Below are positions 44,576 to 53,737 of a stretch of 64,000 bases of DNA, piece after piece. How positions within the stretch are numbered: the first letter of the stretch is position 1; each line of letters opens with the position of its first letter. The position numbers and the translations under genes are program-made. The notes beneath the pieces were generated by a model. It did no database searches, was not told the DNA's origin, and worked only from the letters and a program-made list of their open reading frames with translations. This DNA is from Halalkalibaculum roseum (GTDB lineage Bacteria; Bacteroidota; Rhodothermia; Balneolales; Balneolaceae), in the NCBI RefSeq assembly GCF_011059145.1, contig NZ_JAALLT010000003.1, positions 124,001 through 188,000 of the forward strand. Reading direction: 5' to 3'.

Positions 44576-45936
44576 GACGGTGAATTATCTTGCTTAATTA
44601 TAGTTTGTATACCTTGAATTACATCGGTGTATTCTCTGCCGACGTACTTTCGGATGATTCGTCCCTGCCGATCAATAAGAAAACGGGTGGGTATTACCCG
44701 GACATTAAATAGCTCGAGCAATTCCTGACGTTCGAATGCCTGAGCGGGTGCAACCGGCCAGGGCTTTATGCCTCTGGCTTCAAAAAAGGCATCTACCGTT
44801 ACCTGACTGTTATCCAGCGGGATGGTGATAACCTGAAGCCCAAAATTCTTATAAAGACTGTGAATAGCAACTGTTCGGTCGTACTGATCCTGGTAGAGTC
44901 TGTTGGCAAGTGTAGTGATCTCCAGTATATACGGAGTGCCCATCAGGGAGTCTCTGCTGAAGGTATTTCCATTTACTTCAAAAGAAAATGAAGGAATAGT
45001 ATCGCCGGGTGAAAGGTAGTTAAGATCGTAGCTGATTGCTTCAGCCCAGCTCTGGGCGTTTCTATTTTCCGGGTAACTCTGTTCAAATTGCAGCAGAAGT
45101 TGCTTGGCTTGTTCTACCCTGGCGCTGTCGTAAAGCAGCTTTATTCTTTCCATAGTAACGCGCATCTCGGAATCTTGGCTATTGGAATTATTCTGAAGGG
45201 TATCCAGGTATTGAAGCGTATAATCCAAACCCTTTTCTCCGGCAAGATAGCTCTTTCCGTAAGTTGCTCCCAGGCTTACCAGTTCATCCTTATCCTGAAC
45301 CGATCGTATCTTGCTCATCATGGCTTCGTCATTCCACCCCTGAAGCAGACGAACTGACTCTGAGGCTGCCATCTGTGATGCCAGCGTTCCTTCGTGGTTT
45401 TGGTAAACCTCCCAGTAGAGATTGCTCCATTTATTCAGTTCCGTATTCAGACTGTCTCCGGTCAAACGTCCGGCCTGTGCAAATGCGGCTACACGCTGAA
45501 AGCCCCGGTTTATACGCTGGAAAACCTCCATTGCATTATGTTCTCTGGACTCAACTTCAATGGAATTTTCCAGGTTCGGCAGTTCCCCTCTTATTTTAAT
45601 GGTATCCCTGTCAGCCAGTATGAGGCCGAAACGGGCAAGGTTCCGTTCATTTCGACTGATCAAAGCCGAGTACTGTCTTCTGTCTTTGAAGCGTGCTTCA
45701 CCGCGAAACTTGCCTGTGGAGTCGGTCACCTGGTGAAAGAGTGTATCGGCATCAGCATTTGAAGAATCTCGTTTAACGATAGTCAATCCTATTCCCGAGA
45801 AGTCTCGACTGCTGTCTATGGAGTCGGCAACTGAAAATGATCCTTCAATAAATGCTGTTTTAAATTCATCATTACCGGAACAGCCGATCAAGGCTGAAAT
45901 CAGCAATAAAATTGCCGTTAATTTATAAATCTTCAT
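44572..45936 (-). CDS. Thioredoxin-fold (TlpA-like) lipoprotein lacking the CXXC motif
   Basis: 454 residues. A lipobox ends in LIGC (Cys19), so the protein is lipid-anchored. An N-terminal beta-rich region (about 30-120) and a helical middle resemble DUF4369/TlpA proteins of Bacteroidota. The C-terminal AhpC/TSA-like thioredoxin fold is recognisable by TIPSFSFEVNGNTFSRDSLMGTPYILEI and VIPTRFLIDRQGRIIRKYVG, including the cis-proline. The helix after the first strand reads TTLANRLYQDQ where TlpA proteins carry WCxxC, so no redox pair is present. A redox-inactive binding role is inferred. The stop overlaps the tpiA start by 4 bases. Confidence 0.85.
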   Translation of the reverse strand: MKIYKLTAILLLISALIGCSGNDEFKTAFIEGSFSVADSIDSSRDFSGIGLTIVKRDSSNADADTLFHQVTDSTGKFRGEARFKDRRQYSALISRNERNLARFGLILADRDTIKIRGELPNLENSIEVESREHNAMEVFQRINRGFQRVAAFAQAGRLTGDSLNTELNKWSNLYWEVYQNHEGTLASQMAASESVRLLQGWNDEAMMSKIRSVQDKDELVSLGATYGKSYLAGEKGLDYTLQYLDTLQNNSNSQDSEMRVTMERIKLLYDSARVEQAKQLLLQFEQSYPENRNAQSWAEAISYDLNYLSPGDTIPSFSFEVNGNTFSRDSLMGTPYILEITTLANRLYQDQYDRTVAIHSLYKNFGLQVITIPLDNSQVTVDAFFEARGIKPWPVAPAQAFERQELLELFNVRVIPTRFLIDRQGRIIRKYVGREYTDVIQGIQTIIKQDNSPS

Positions 45937-45980
45937 GAACCCGATTCTATTTAAAAGTTAGCCAACGAATTTCCTAAATA

Positions 45981-47435
45981 TCACTCTTCAAGCTTTTCAG
46001 CAATTAGTTCTCGGACAAGATTGGGATTTGCTTTTCCTTGTGAACGCTGCATTACCTGACCAATAAAGAAGCCGATAAGCCCTTTCTTGCCGTCCCTGTA
46101 CCGTTCTACTTCATCCGGATGATCACTGATTACCTCCTCTACAATAGGTTCGATGAATCCGGCATCAGAAACCTGCAGCAGATTCATTTCTTTTGCCAGC
46201 TCTTCGGCGGATTTATCCACCTCCAGCATAGCATCAAATATCTCGGTCATCGCTGAAGAGTTAATCTTGTCGTTTTCCCTTAGGGATATGAGTCCACCAA
46301 GCCTTTCGGGAGTGATTGGAAATGAGCGAATATCAATACTTCTTTCATTCAGTACCCTCAGCACCTCGGTTAGAACCACATTGGAAACAGCCTTTGGATT
46401 CTCAGCATACTCCAGAGTTTCTTCATAAAAATCTGCCAAATATCTATTCTCGGTAAGATTGTAGGCATCCTCTTCGCTCATACCGAATTCATCGGCAAAA
46501 CGCTGCTGGCGAACATCGGGCAGTTCAGGAAGTTCTTCTCTAATATCATCCAGCATCTTTTCCGTTACCACCACCGGTGGGATATCCGGTTCGGGAAAAT
46601 ACCGGTAGTCATGAGCCTCTTCCTTCGTTCTCATGAGCCGGGTCTCCATCTTGTTGGCATCCCAAAGCAGGGTTTGCTGAACCACTTCACCACCTGACTC
46701 AATTAATTCAATCTGTCGGTCGATTTCATACTGAATAGCGCGTTCCACATTCCGGAACGAGTTCATATTTTTCAGCTCGGTACGAGTGCCGAATTTTTTC
46801 TGACCTTTAGGTCGAACGGAGACATTAGCGTCACAGCGAAGGCTTCCTTCCTCCATGTTACCATCGCAGATTTCCAGATATTGAACAATTTGCTTAATTC
46901 TGTTCAAGTAGGCATAGGCTTCCTGTGGGGTGCGAATATCGGGCTCCGATACAATTTCAATCAAGGGCACCCCTGCTCGGTTAAGATCCACCAGCGTGTT
47001 ATAGGGATCCTGATCGTGGATTGATTTACCCGCATCCTCTTCCATATGGATACGCGTGATACCTATCTCTTTTTCTTCTCCTTCCGCTTTAATAGAAATA
47101 TGGCCGTCATGACAGATAGGCGTTTCATATTGTGAGATCTGGTACCCCTTCGGAAGGTCGGGATAGAAGTAATTTTTACGTGCAAAAATTGATTTTTTGG
47201 CGATATCACAGTTGGTTGCGAGGCCCATTTTTATGATATACCTAACCAGGTTCTCGTTCAGAACCGGTAAGGTACCCGGGTGACCCAGGCAAAGTGGAGT
47301 AACCTGTGTATTAGGCGATCCCCCAAATTCTGTGGAGACCGGGGCAAAAGCCTTACTTTCCGTAAGCAGTTGGGCGTGGACTTCCAGACCGATCACTGCT
47401 TCGTATGAATTATTAATCGAAGTGCTCATGAACAC
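45981..47435 (-). CDS. gatB: Aspartyl/glutamyl-tRNA amidotransferase subunit B
   Basis: 484 residues. EAVIGLEVHAQLLTESKAF, LGHPGTLPVLNENLV, FARKNYFYPDLPKGYQISQYE and THIHMEEDAGKSIHD-type blocks (TRIHMEEDAGKS) mark GatB, followed by RCDANVSVRPKG and the C-terminal YqeY-like helical domain ending in NPNLVRELI. It kinases and transamidates mischarged Glu-tRNA(Gln) or Asp-tRNA(Asn) with GatA and GatC, which are not in this window. The Met at residue 3 could be the true start. Confidence 0.97.
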   Translation of the reverse strand: MFMSTSINNSYEAVIGLEVHAQLLTESKAFAPVSTEFGGSPNTQVTPLCLGHPGTLPVLNENLVRYIIKMGLATNCDIAKKSIFARKNYFYPDLPKGYQISQYETPICHDGHISIKAEGEEKEIGITRIHMEEDAGKSIHDQDPYNTLVDLNRAGVPLIEIVSEPDIRTPQEAYAYLNRIKQIVQYLEICDGNMEEGSLRCDANVSVRPKGQKKFGTRTELKNMNSFRNVERAIQYEIDRQIELIESGGEVVQQTLLWDANKMETRLMRTKEEAHDYRYFPEPDIPPVVVTEKMLDDIREELPELPDVRQQRFADEFGMSEEDAYNLTENRYLADFYEETLEYAENPKAVSNVVLTEVLRVLNERSIDIRSFPITPERLGGLISLRENDKINSSAMTEIFDAMLEVDKSAEELAKEMNLLQVSDAGFIEPIVEEVISDHPDEVERYRDGKKGLIGFFIGQVMQRSQGKANPNLVRELIAEKLEE

Positions 47436-47719
47436 CTATTTCTTGCTGTTGATTTTCAAGATGCGAAAGATATTAAAGATCAGAGACATTTATTAATGAA
47501 TATCGTAGTAATCTCGCAACCCTAGAGGGCATTCAGAATAAACTTTCTGATTAGTTTCGTAAACTAGAGTATAAATATTCACGTTCGCCTATTGTCTAAC
47601 TGAAATGTTAGATGATGGATTAATTCACAAGTAAAGAGTTATCAATCAAAATCTTACATTCGTTTGCAAAAGCATATAAATAAGACAATTGACGAACCCA
47701 GGATTTTCAAGGACCACTA

Positions 47720-48268
47720 TTGAGAAAGCAAGAGCTACATATTTATGAAGAGGCCACCAATCTGTTTTGGGGACTCATTATTGTGGTTTCCACGACCTTG
47801 GCTACCTATATACTTGCCAATGCCTTTGTGACCAGCGGTTGGTCCATATCCAGCCTAAATCAAATCATTGCTCTGCTGCTATTTGTGTTAAGCTTTGTAG
47901 GTATACTTAAAATATCCGAACCACTTTACCATTTTGTTTTTACTGTCGAGCAGCAAAAATTGAAGATCATCTCCTATAAAGGGGAACAAGAAATCAATAC
48001 CGACATGATTTCACTAAATGATATCGAAGGACTGAAATTTTCACCCTACCTTCCGAGAGAAAGAGGAGAAGCATTATTTGATTTCTCAACCAATTATAAA
48101 TTGATGTACAAAAAGGGTTCACAATTTGATTATCAACCACTCATAGATATTGAAGACGCTGCTTTTACGCTGAAGGTGGATGATATTATTAAAATCATTA
48201 GGTTTATAAAATCTTACCAATCATCAGTAACCGTACCCCGAGAACAGGCTGAATTTTTTAAGATCTAA
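47720..48268 (+). CDS. Hypothetical membrane protein, 2 TM segments
   Basis: 182 residues from a TTG start. Two hydrophobic segments (about residues 13-34 and 43-64) are followed by a soluble domain of about 110 residues, with VEQQKLKIISYKGEQEI and a beta-rich pattern reminiscent of bacterial PH-like domains, though I do not recognise a family. The stop is 13 bases from the stop of the convergent agmatine deiminase gene. The upstream 284-base gap is AT-rich and shows no other gene. Confidence 0.65.
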   Translation: MRKQELHIYEEATNLFWGLIIVVSTTLATYILANAFVTSGWSISSLNQIIALLLFVLSFVGILKISEPLYHFVFTVEQQKLKIISYKGEQEINTDMISLNDIEGLKFSPYLPRERGEALFDFSTNYKLMYKKGSQFDYQPLIDIEDAAFTLKVDDIIKIIRFIKSYQSSVTVPREQAEFFKI

Positions 48269-48281
48269 ACGGCCGAGTATC

Positions 48282-49367
48282 CTAAATCCCGTACAGCTGT
48301 TGGGTAACACAATGAATGCTTCCCTGTCCCCATACCAGGTCCGAGCAAGGGATTCCGATGATTTCTCGGCTGGGAAAATAATTTCTGAAGAGATCCAGAG
48401 CCATCTCGTCAAAACGGATGTCGTAGGTGGGTACTAATACCACACCATTGGCAATATAAAAATTGGCATAACTCGCAGGTACAAATTCAGAACCGTCGAC
48501 CGTGGTGCCTTCAATTTTTGTTTGAGGAAGCGGTAAAGTCTCAATGGAAAAAGAATTACCATTTACGTCTTTTGCCTGTTCGAGTATCTCCAGATTTCTT
48601 TCAAGAGCTTGGTAGTTTATATCGTCTTTGTCATCCACGACCATGGTGAGGATGGTTCCGGCATCGAGAAACCGGGAGAGGTCGTCAATATGACCGTCGG
48701 TATCATCTCCTGCCAGTCCTTTTTCAAGCCAGATGATCTTTGCAACTCCCAGGTAATCCTGTAATTTCTGTTCTATTTCCTCTTTTGACAGATCGGGATT
48801 TCTATTCTCATTCAATAAAACGGACTCGGTTGTAAGCAGCACACCCTCTCCATTAACCTCAATAGAACCGCCTTCCAGCACCATTTCGGGTTCAAAGCGC
48901 GGCAAATTATATTTCTCCGCAAAATATTTTGGCAGCTTATTATCGTCATCATAAGGTGGATACTTTTCTCCCCAGGCATTGTATTCCCAATCGGTTATCG
49001 CGAACTCTTCCCTCCCCTTCTCAACACGGCTGATAAATATGGGACCACAATCACGTGCCCAGACATCATTTACCTGTTGCAAGTGAAATGTAATTTGTTT
49101 GGGATCTATGGATCGCGTTTCAAAAAGGGATAGGATTTTTTCGCGGTAACCTTCGTCCGGTACTAATAAATGTATGGGCTCAAAAGTGTGGAGCGCATCG
49201 ACAATATCTAGATATACTCGTTCCACCCTCTCCAATCTTTCACCGGGCCATGTTTCCCGATTGGTCGGCCAGTGCAGCTGCGTCCCGGCATGGGGATGCC
49301 ATTCGGGGGGCATATGATAGTCTAGTTCTCTTGGTGTACCTTTCATACTCAAATTTCTTTTAAACAC
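48282..49367 (-). CDS. aguA: Agmatine deiminase
   Basis: 361 residues of the peptidyl-arginine-deiminase fold. MPPEWHPHAGTQLHWPTN, WARDCGPIFI, LEGGSIEVNGEG, DDTDGHIDDLSRF and the C-terminal GSIHCVTQQ with catalytic Cys353 are all present. It hydrolyses agmatine to N-carbamoylputrescine and ammonia. The Met at residue 8 (49346) is a likely alternative start. It lies downstream of the aguB-type gene on the same strand with an inverted repeat between them, and both serve the same pathway. Confidence 0.95.
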   Translation of the reverse strand: MFKRNLSMKGTPRELDYHMPPEWHPHAGTQLHWPTNRETWPGERLERVERVYLDIVDALHTFEPIHLLVPDEGYREKILSLFETRSIDPKQITFHLQQVNDVWARDCGPIFISRVEKGREEFAITDWEYNAWGEKYPPYDDDNKLPKYFAEKYNLPRFEPEMVLEGGSIEVNGEGVLLTTESVLLNENRNPDLSKEEIEQKLQDYLGVAKIIWLEKGLAGDDTDGHIDDLSRFLDAGTILTMVVDDKDDINYQALERNLEILEQAKDVNGNSFSIETLPLPQTKIEGTTVDGSEFVPASYANFYIANGVVLVPTYDIRFDEMALDLFRNYFPSREIIGIPCSDLVWGQGSIHCVTQQLYGI

Positions 49368-49413
49368 TAAGACACTATTGTCACTAAATTCTTTGTGAGC
49401 TTAGTGTTTAAAA
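49358..49413. repeat. 14-bp perfect inverted repeat with CACTA-type units
   Basis: TTTTAAACACTAAG (49358-49371) and CTTAGTGTTTAAAA (49400-49413) are exact complements around 28 bases. CACTA recurs at 49365, 49373 and 49382, every 8-9 bases. It covers the aguA start codon (49365-49367) and its 5' side, in the gap after aguB. Confidence 0.75.
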
Positions 49414-49421
49414 TTCGAATT

Positions 49422-50288
49422 TTAATCAATATATCGCTTTAGTATCGGCTCATAAGTATCAATCCTTCTGTCACGGAAAAATGGCCAAATTTGGCGTTGT
49501 TTTTCAATTTTGGATAAATCAATTCGGCTGATCAGCATCTCTTGCTCAGTACCCGCTTCAGCCAGCATCTGCCCGAATGGACCTGCCACAAAGGAATGAC
49601 CCCAAAATCTGACCTCTCCTTCAACACCTACCCTATTGATGCTCGCCACGAAGCAACCGTTCGCAATGGCATGACTTCTCTGCATGGTCTGCCATGCTTC
49701 CAGGAACTCTTTTCCCATGGCTTCACCTTCATCCGGCAGAGTACCTATGGCTGTTGGGTAGACCAGTAACTCCGCCCCTTTGAGCGCCGTGATCCTAGCA
49801 GCTTCAGGGTACCACTGGTCCCAGCATATCAACGGGCCAATTTTAGCATATTTCGTCTCATAAACCTGGTAGTCGTCTTCACCGGGCGTGAAGTAGTACT
49901 TTTCATAAAAGCTAGGATCATCCGGGATATGCTTTTTTCGATATTTACCCAACAGAGTTCCGTCTGCATCTATTACTATCAGAGAATTGTGATACACGCC
50001 TGCTGCGCGCCTTTCAAAATAGGGCGCAACGATTACTACATCCAATTCTGAAGCCAATGGACAGAGTTTCTCAGAAAGCGGTCCAGGAATGGCTTCCGAC
50101 CAATCAAAAAAACGGTCGTCTATTGACCGGCAAAAATAGGTAGTATTAAAAAGCTCCTGAAGCAGAATGATTTCTGCCCCTTTTGAAGCAGCTGCACGAA
50201 TTTGTTCAACCGTTTTCGCAATATTATTCTCCTTCTTTTCAGTACAGCTTAACTGAACTAGTGCAAGTGTAACTTCTCTTTCCGGCAT
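49422..50288 (-). CDS. aguB: N-carbamoylputrescine amidase
   Basis: 288 residues of the nitrilase superfamily. The Glu-Lys-Cys triad is seen as Glu45 in LLQELFN, Lys118 in GKYRKKHIPDDPSFYEKYYF and Cys155 in LICWDQWYPEAARI. The FYEKYYFTPG loop is typical of this enzyme. It converts N-carbamoylputrescine to putrescine, following agmatine deiminase. Together the pair gives an arginine-derived putrescine route; arginine decarboxylase is not in the window. Confidence 0.95.
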   Translation of the reverse strand: MPEREVTLALVQLSCTEKKENNIAKTVEQIRAAASKGAEIILLQELFNTTYFCRSIDDRFFDWSEAIPGPLSEKLCPLASELDVVIVAPYFERRAAGVYHNSLIVIDADGTLLGKYRKKHIPDDPSFYEKYYFTPGEDDYQVYETKYAKIGPLICWDQWYPEAARITALKGAELLVYPTAIGTLPDEGEAMGKEFLEAWQTMQRSHAIANGCFVASINRVGVEGEVRFWGHSFVAGPFGQMLAEAGTEQEMLISRIDLSKIEKQRQIWPFFRDRRIDTYEPILKRYID

Positions 50289-50691
50289 AGTTGTAAAAGT
50301 TAATAATGTGGTCGTTCACAAAGATCAAACATCGCAAAATTACGGAAAGATTATAAATCATATCTAAAAGACATGTAATTGTTGGTATCACTTAGGGAAG
50401 AAGAGCAAGCAGTTCTTCAAACCAATCAAAACCCCTCATTATTTTGCATCTAAAGCATAAAAGATAAGCCACCGGACGAATCTTTCGCATATATATTAAG
50501 CATCACAATTGATACAATTTAAGAATTAAGGATGTAAGCGCTTTCTTCTCTGAATGCCTTCGCAATCAGCCCATACACCCAATTTCAACCAAATTATTTG
50601 TATCTTCACCACCTGAAACAGGAGGCTATTTCTCTCCGTTTTAATATTTCATCAATTGTAATAGAATTAAAAAAGCACAAACATTTTACTG
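50289..50691. other. 403-base region between aguB and pckA without a gene
   Basis: AT-rich, with no convincing open frame. It separates divergent genes and must hold promoters for both. TTGTATCTTCACC at about 50599-50611 resembles the TAnnTTTG-type -7 element of Bacteroidota promoters about 80 bases before pckA, but only loosely. I see no riboswitch or strong hairpin. Confidence 0.4.
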
Positions 50692-52290
50692 ATGAGCAAC
50701 CATTCAAATCCGAAAAGTTCAGTGGGTCTTGGCTACCTCAATTTGGAAGATAACGAACAAACGCTCTGGAACCTGACTCCACCGGAGCTTTATGAGGAGG
50801 CTATTGAGAACGGAGAAGCCATTTTAACCAAAGACTATGCACTTAGGGTACTGACTGGGAAGTATACCGGGCGCTCCCCCAAAGATAAATTCATTGTTGA
50901 TCAACCATCTATTCATGATGACATCGATTGGGGAGATATCAATCAGCCGACGGATGAAGCTGTATTTGATAACCTGTTTGAAAAGGTTACCGAGTACCTA
51001 TCCGACAAAAAGATTTATGTTAAGGATTGCTTCGCCGGTGCTGATGATAAATACCGTTTGAATGTACGCGTAGTAAGTGAAGCCGCCTATCACGGATTGT
51101 TTGCACATAATATGTTTATTCGTCCGAACAAAGACGAACTGGAGAACCATGAACCGGAATTCACCGTACTGGCCGCGCCCAATTTCAAGGCCAATCCTGA
51201 TGTTGACGGTACCGATACAGAAACCTTTATCCTGGTAAATTTTGACAAGAAAATTATCCTTATCGGCGGCACCCTATATTCAGGGGAAGTGAAGAAAGGT
51301 ATTTTCTCTATAATGAATTATCTGTTGCCCAAGCAGAATGTCATGGCCATGCACTGCTCGGCAAATATGAGCAAAGATGGCGATACAGCTGTATTTTTCG
51401 GACTTTCCGGAACGGGTAAAACAACGCTTTCTTCCGATCAGAATAGAATTCTCATCGGTGATGACGAACACGGATGGAGTGAAGACGGGGTATTTAATAT
51501 TGAAGGCGGATGCTATGCCAAGACTATCAACCTCTCGGAAGAGAATGAGCCGCTAATTTATGCCACTACAAAAATGCCGGGTACCATTCTGGAGAATGTG
51601 GTTCTGCACGAAAACCGGGAACCTGATTTTGATGATACAACACTGACGCAAAATACCCGGTGTTCCTACCCTATTACCTCTATCCCGAATGCAAGCAGTG
51701 ACGGCGTGGGTAACCACCCGAGCAATGTCATTTTCCTGACCTGCGATGCTTTCGGCGTACTGCCTCCGATTTCAAAGCTGACCCCCGAACAAGCAATGTA
51801 CCACTTCATAAGCGGCTATACCGCCAAAGTGGCCGGGACCGAAAGAGGGGTTACCGAACCCCAAGCAACATTTTCAGCCTGCTTTGGAGCTCCCTTTATG
51901 CCTCTGCACCCAACCGTTTATGCAGAATTGCTGGCAGAAAAGATACGAACCTATAACTCAACGGTGTGGCTGCTTAACACCGGCTGGACGGGCGGACCCT
52001 ATGGTGAAGGACATCGCATGAAGCTGAGCTATACCCGTCAGATGTTGAGTGAAGCTCTTGAAGGAAATCTTGATGATGCCACCTTTGAAATTGATCCTGT
52101 ATTTGAACTGGCTATTCCTAAAGAAGTAGATGGGGTTCCCAGTGATATACTCGTCCCGAGAAATACCTGGAAAAACAAAGATGCCTACGATCAAAAGGCG
52201 GAGCGTCTGGCAGGAATGTTTGCCAGCAACTTCGAACAGTTCAAAGAAGCAGCAAGCAGGGAATTGATTAAAGCGGGTCCGAAAGTTTAG
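50692..52290 (+). CDS. pckA: Phosphoenolpyruvate carboxykinase (ATP)
   Basis: 532 residues, the usual length for the ATP-dependent enzyme. RSPKDKFIVD, GGTLYSGEVKKGIFSIMNYLLP, the P-loop GLSGTGKT (237-244), IGDDEHGWSEDGVFNIEGGCYAK and NTGWTGGPYGEGHRMKLSYTR are diagnostic. It decarboxylates oxaloacetate to phosphoenolpyruvate for gluconeogenesis. A 7-bp tandem array starts 2 bases after the stop. Confidence 0.98.
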   Translation: MSNHSNPKSSVGLGYLNLEDNEQTLWNLTPPELYEEAIENGEAILTKDYALRVLTGKYTGRSPKDKFIVDQPSIHDDIDWGDINQPTDEAVFDNLFEKVTEYLSDKKIYVKDCFAGADDKYRLNVRVVSEAAYHGLFAHNMFIRPNKDELENHEPEFTVLAAPNFKANPDVDGTDTETFILVNFDKKIILIGGTLYSGEVKKGIFSIMNYLLPKQNVMAMHCSANMSKDGDTAVFFGLSGTGKTTLSSDQNRILIGDDEHGWSEDGVFNIEGGCYAKTINLSEENEPLIYATTKMPGTILENVVLHENREPDFDDTTLTQNTRCSYPITSIPNASSDGVGNHPSNVIFLTCDAFGVLPPISKLTPEQAMYHFISGYTAKVAGTERGVTEPQATFSACFGAPFMPLHPTVYAELLAEKIRTYNSTVWLLNTGWTGGPYGEGHRMKLSYTRQMLSEALEGNLDDATFEIDPVFELAIPKEVDGVPSDILVPRNTWKNKDAYDQKAERLAGMFASNFEQFKEAASRELIKAGPKV

Positions 52291-52292
52291 AG

Positions 52293-52362
52293 TGCTGGAT
52301 GCTGGATGCTGGATGCTGGATGCTGGATGCTGGATGCTGGATGCTGGATGCTGGATGCTGGA
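52293..52362. repeat. Tandem array of ten 7-bp TGCTGGA units
   Basis: Ten uninterrupted identical copies of TGCTGGA run from 52293 to 52362, 2 bases after the pckA stop. The unit is not a multiple of three and lies outside coding sequence. Confidence 0.97.
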
Positions 52363-52436
52363 AAAGGCTGATCAAATTTAGATTAGAATAGCAAATTGAG
52401 TACTCCTCGACACAGCAGCTTTAATAAACTCAAAAA

Positions 52437-52467
52437 TTCTGGATACTGAATTCTGAGTTCTGAATTC
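52437..52467. repeat. Degenerate 7-bp array related to TGCTGGA
   Basis: TTCTGGA, TACTGAA, TTCTGAG, TTCTGAA and part of a fifth unit run in 7-base register from 52437 to the prfA stop. They share the pattern TNCTGRA with the array at 52293, 74 bases away. Confidence 0.75.
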
Positions 52468-53544
52468 TCATTCCATCACTGCATTCAGTTTTTCCAGGTT
52501 ATCCTGCACGCGGAGCGCCTTGATGACTTCACCGATCTCTCCTTTCATGATGTCATCGAGGTTATACAGGGTAAGATTGATGCGATGGTCGGTTAATCGA
52601 CTTTGAGGAAAATTGTAGGTGCGAATTTTTGCGCTGCGATCTCCGGTAGATACCTGACTTTTACGCTCCTCTGCCCTCTCCTTGCGCAGTTTCTCTTCTT
52701 CCATTTCATAAAGCTTTGACCGCAGCATGGTCATCGCCTTCTCCTTGTTCTGATGCTGAGAGCGCTCCTGCTGGCATTCCACCACAACCCCGCTGGGTTC
52801 GTGAGTCAGTCGGATAGCTGAATCAGTCTTATTCACATGCTGCCCTCCGGCACCGCTGGCACGGAAGGTATCAACCCGGATATCCGACATATTCACGTCG
52901 ATATCTACCTCTTCGGCTTCGGGGAGTACGGCAACCGTCGCCGCTGAGGTATGAACCCTGCCCTGCGTCTCGGTATCCGGAACACGCTGCACTCGGTGAA
53001 CCCCACTCTCGTACTTCATTTTTCCGTACACCTCATCGCCCTCAAGGCCAAAAACGATCTCTTTGTATCCGCCCTTTTCTGATTCGGAAACACTCATAAT
53101 ATTTTGCTTCCACCCCATCTTCTCGGCATAACGGCGGTACATATCAAATAAATCACCGGCAAAGATCGCGGCTTCATCGCCGCCCGTTCCGGCACGGATT
53201 TCAACGATAACGTTTTTGGAATCGTCCGGATCCTTGGGAATCAGCTTGAACTTGATTTCTTCTTCCAGCTCCTCCAGCCTGGGTTTCAGTTCTTTATTCT
53301 CTTCCTCTGCCATCTCGGTGATCTCCGGATCATCCCCATCCTCAATCAGCTCTTTATTACCTTTCAGCTGGTTCTTGATGCCTTTCCACTCTTCATAGAG
53401 CTCAACAAGCTCTTTAAGTTCACTATGTTCCTTGCTGAGTTCGGTATAGTGATCAGGATCATCAAATACGGAAGGATCGCTCATTGCAGAGGTTACCTCT
53501 TCGTATCGCTCTTTTACCTGCTGTAGTTTTGCTTCAATATCCAT
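52468..53544 (-). CDS. prfA: Peptide chain release factor 1
   Basis: 358 residues. The peptidyl-hydrolysis motif GGQ is at 233-235, in GAGGQHVNKTDSAIRLTHEPSG. The codon-reading tripeptide region reads PDT (189-191) in RVPDTETQGRVHTSAATVAVLPE, the P-x-T form of RF1 rather than the SPF of RF2. It terminates at UAA and UAG. It is convergent with pckA, with the 7-bp arrays in the gap. No hemK/prmC gene follows. Confidence 0.97.
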   Translation of the reverse strand: MDIEAKLQQVKERYEEVTSAMSDPSVFDDPDHYTELSKEHSELKELVELYEEWKGIKNQLKGNKELIEDGDDPEITEMAEEENKELKPRLEELEEEIKFKLIPKDPDDSKNVIVEIRAGTGGDEAAIFAGDLFDMYRRYAEKMGWKQNIMSVSESEKGGYKEIVFGLEGDEVYGKMKYESGVHRVQRVPDTETQGRVHTSAATVAVLPEAEEVDIDVNMSDIRVDTFRASGAGGQHVNKTDSAIRLTHEPSGVVVECQQERSQHQNKEKAMTMLRSKLYEMEEEKLRKERAEERKSQVSTGDRSAKIRTYNFPQSRLTDHRINLTLYNLDDIMKGEIGEVIKALRVQDNLEKLNAVME

Positions 53545-53737
53545 GTATGCAGTTTGGTACGTTTACAAATGAGATGGCTTTTAAAATTCGCACTTAAAAT
53601 ACGATTCTTTCTCCAAAATTAAGAATAGGTATTAGATAACAGGTTATCGGAATTATTCCTGCAGTTGTTTTCTTAATTCCCACTCAGATAATTCTTATAA
53701 TTGCATACCTTTTTAACCACATTATTTTCAACAGTCT

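Noticed and set aside
52293-52362. Direct repeats as a CRISPR array
   Set aside because: Units are 7 bases with no spacers, and no cas genes are in the window. It is a simple tandem array.
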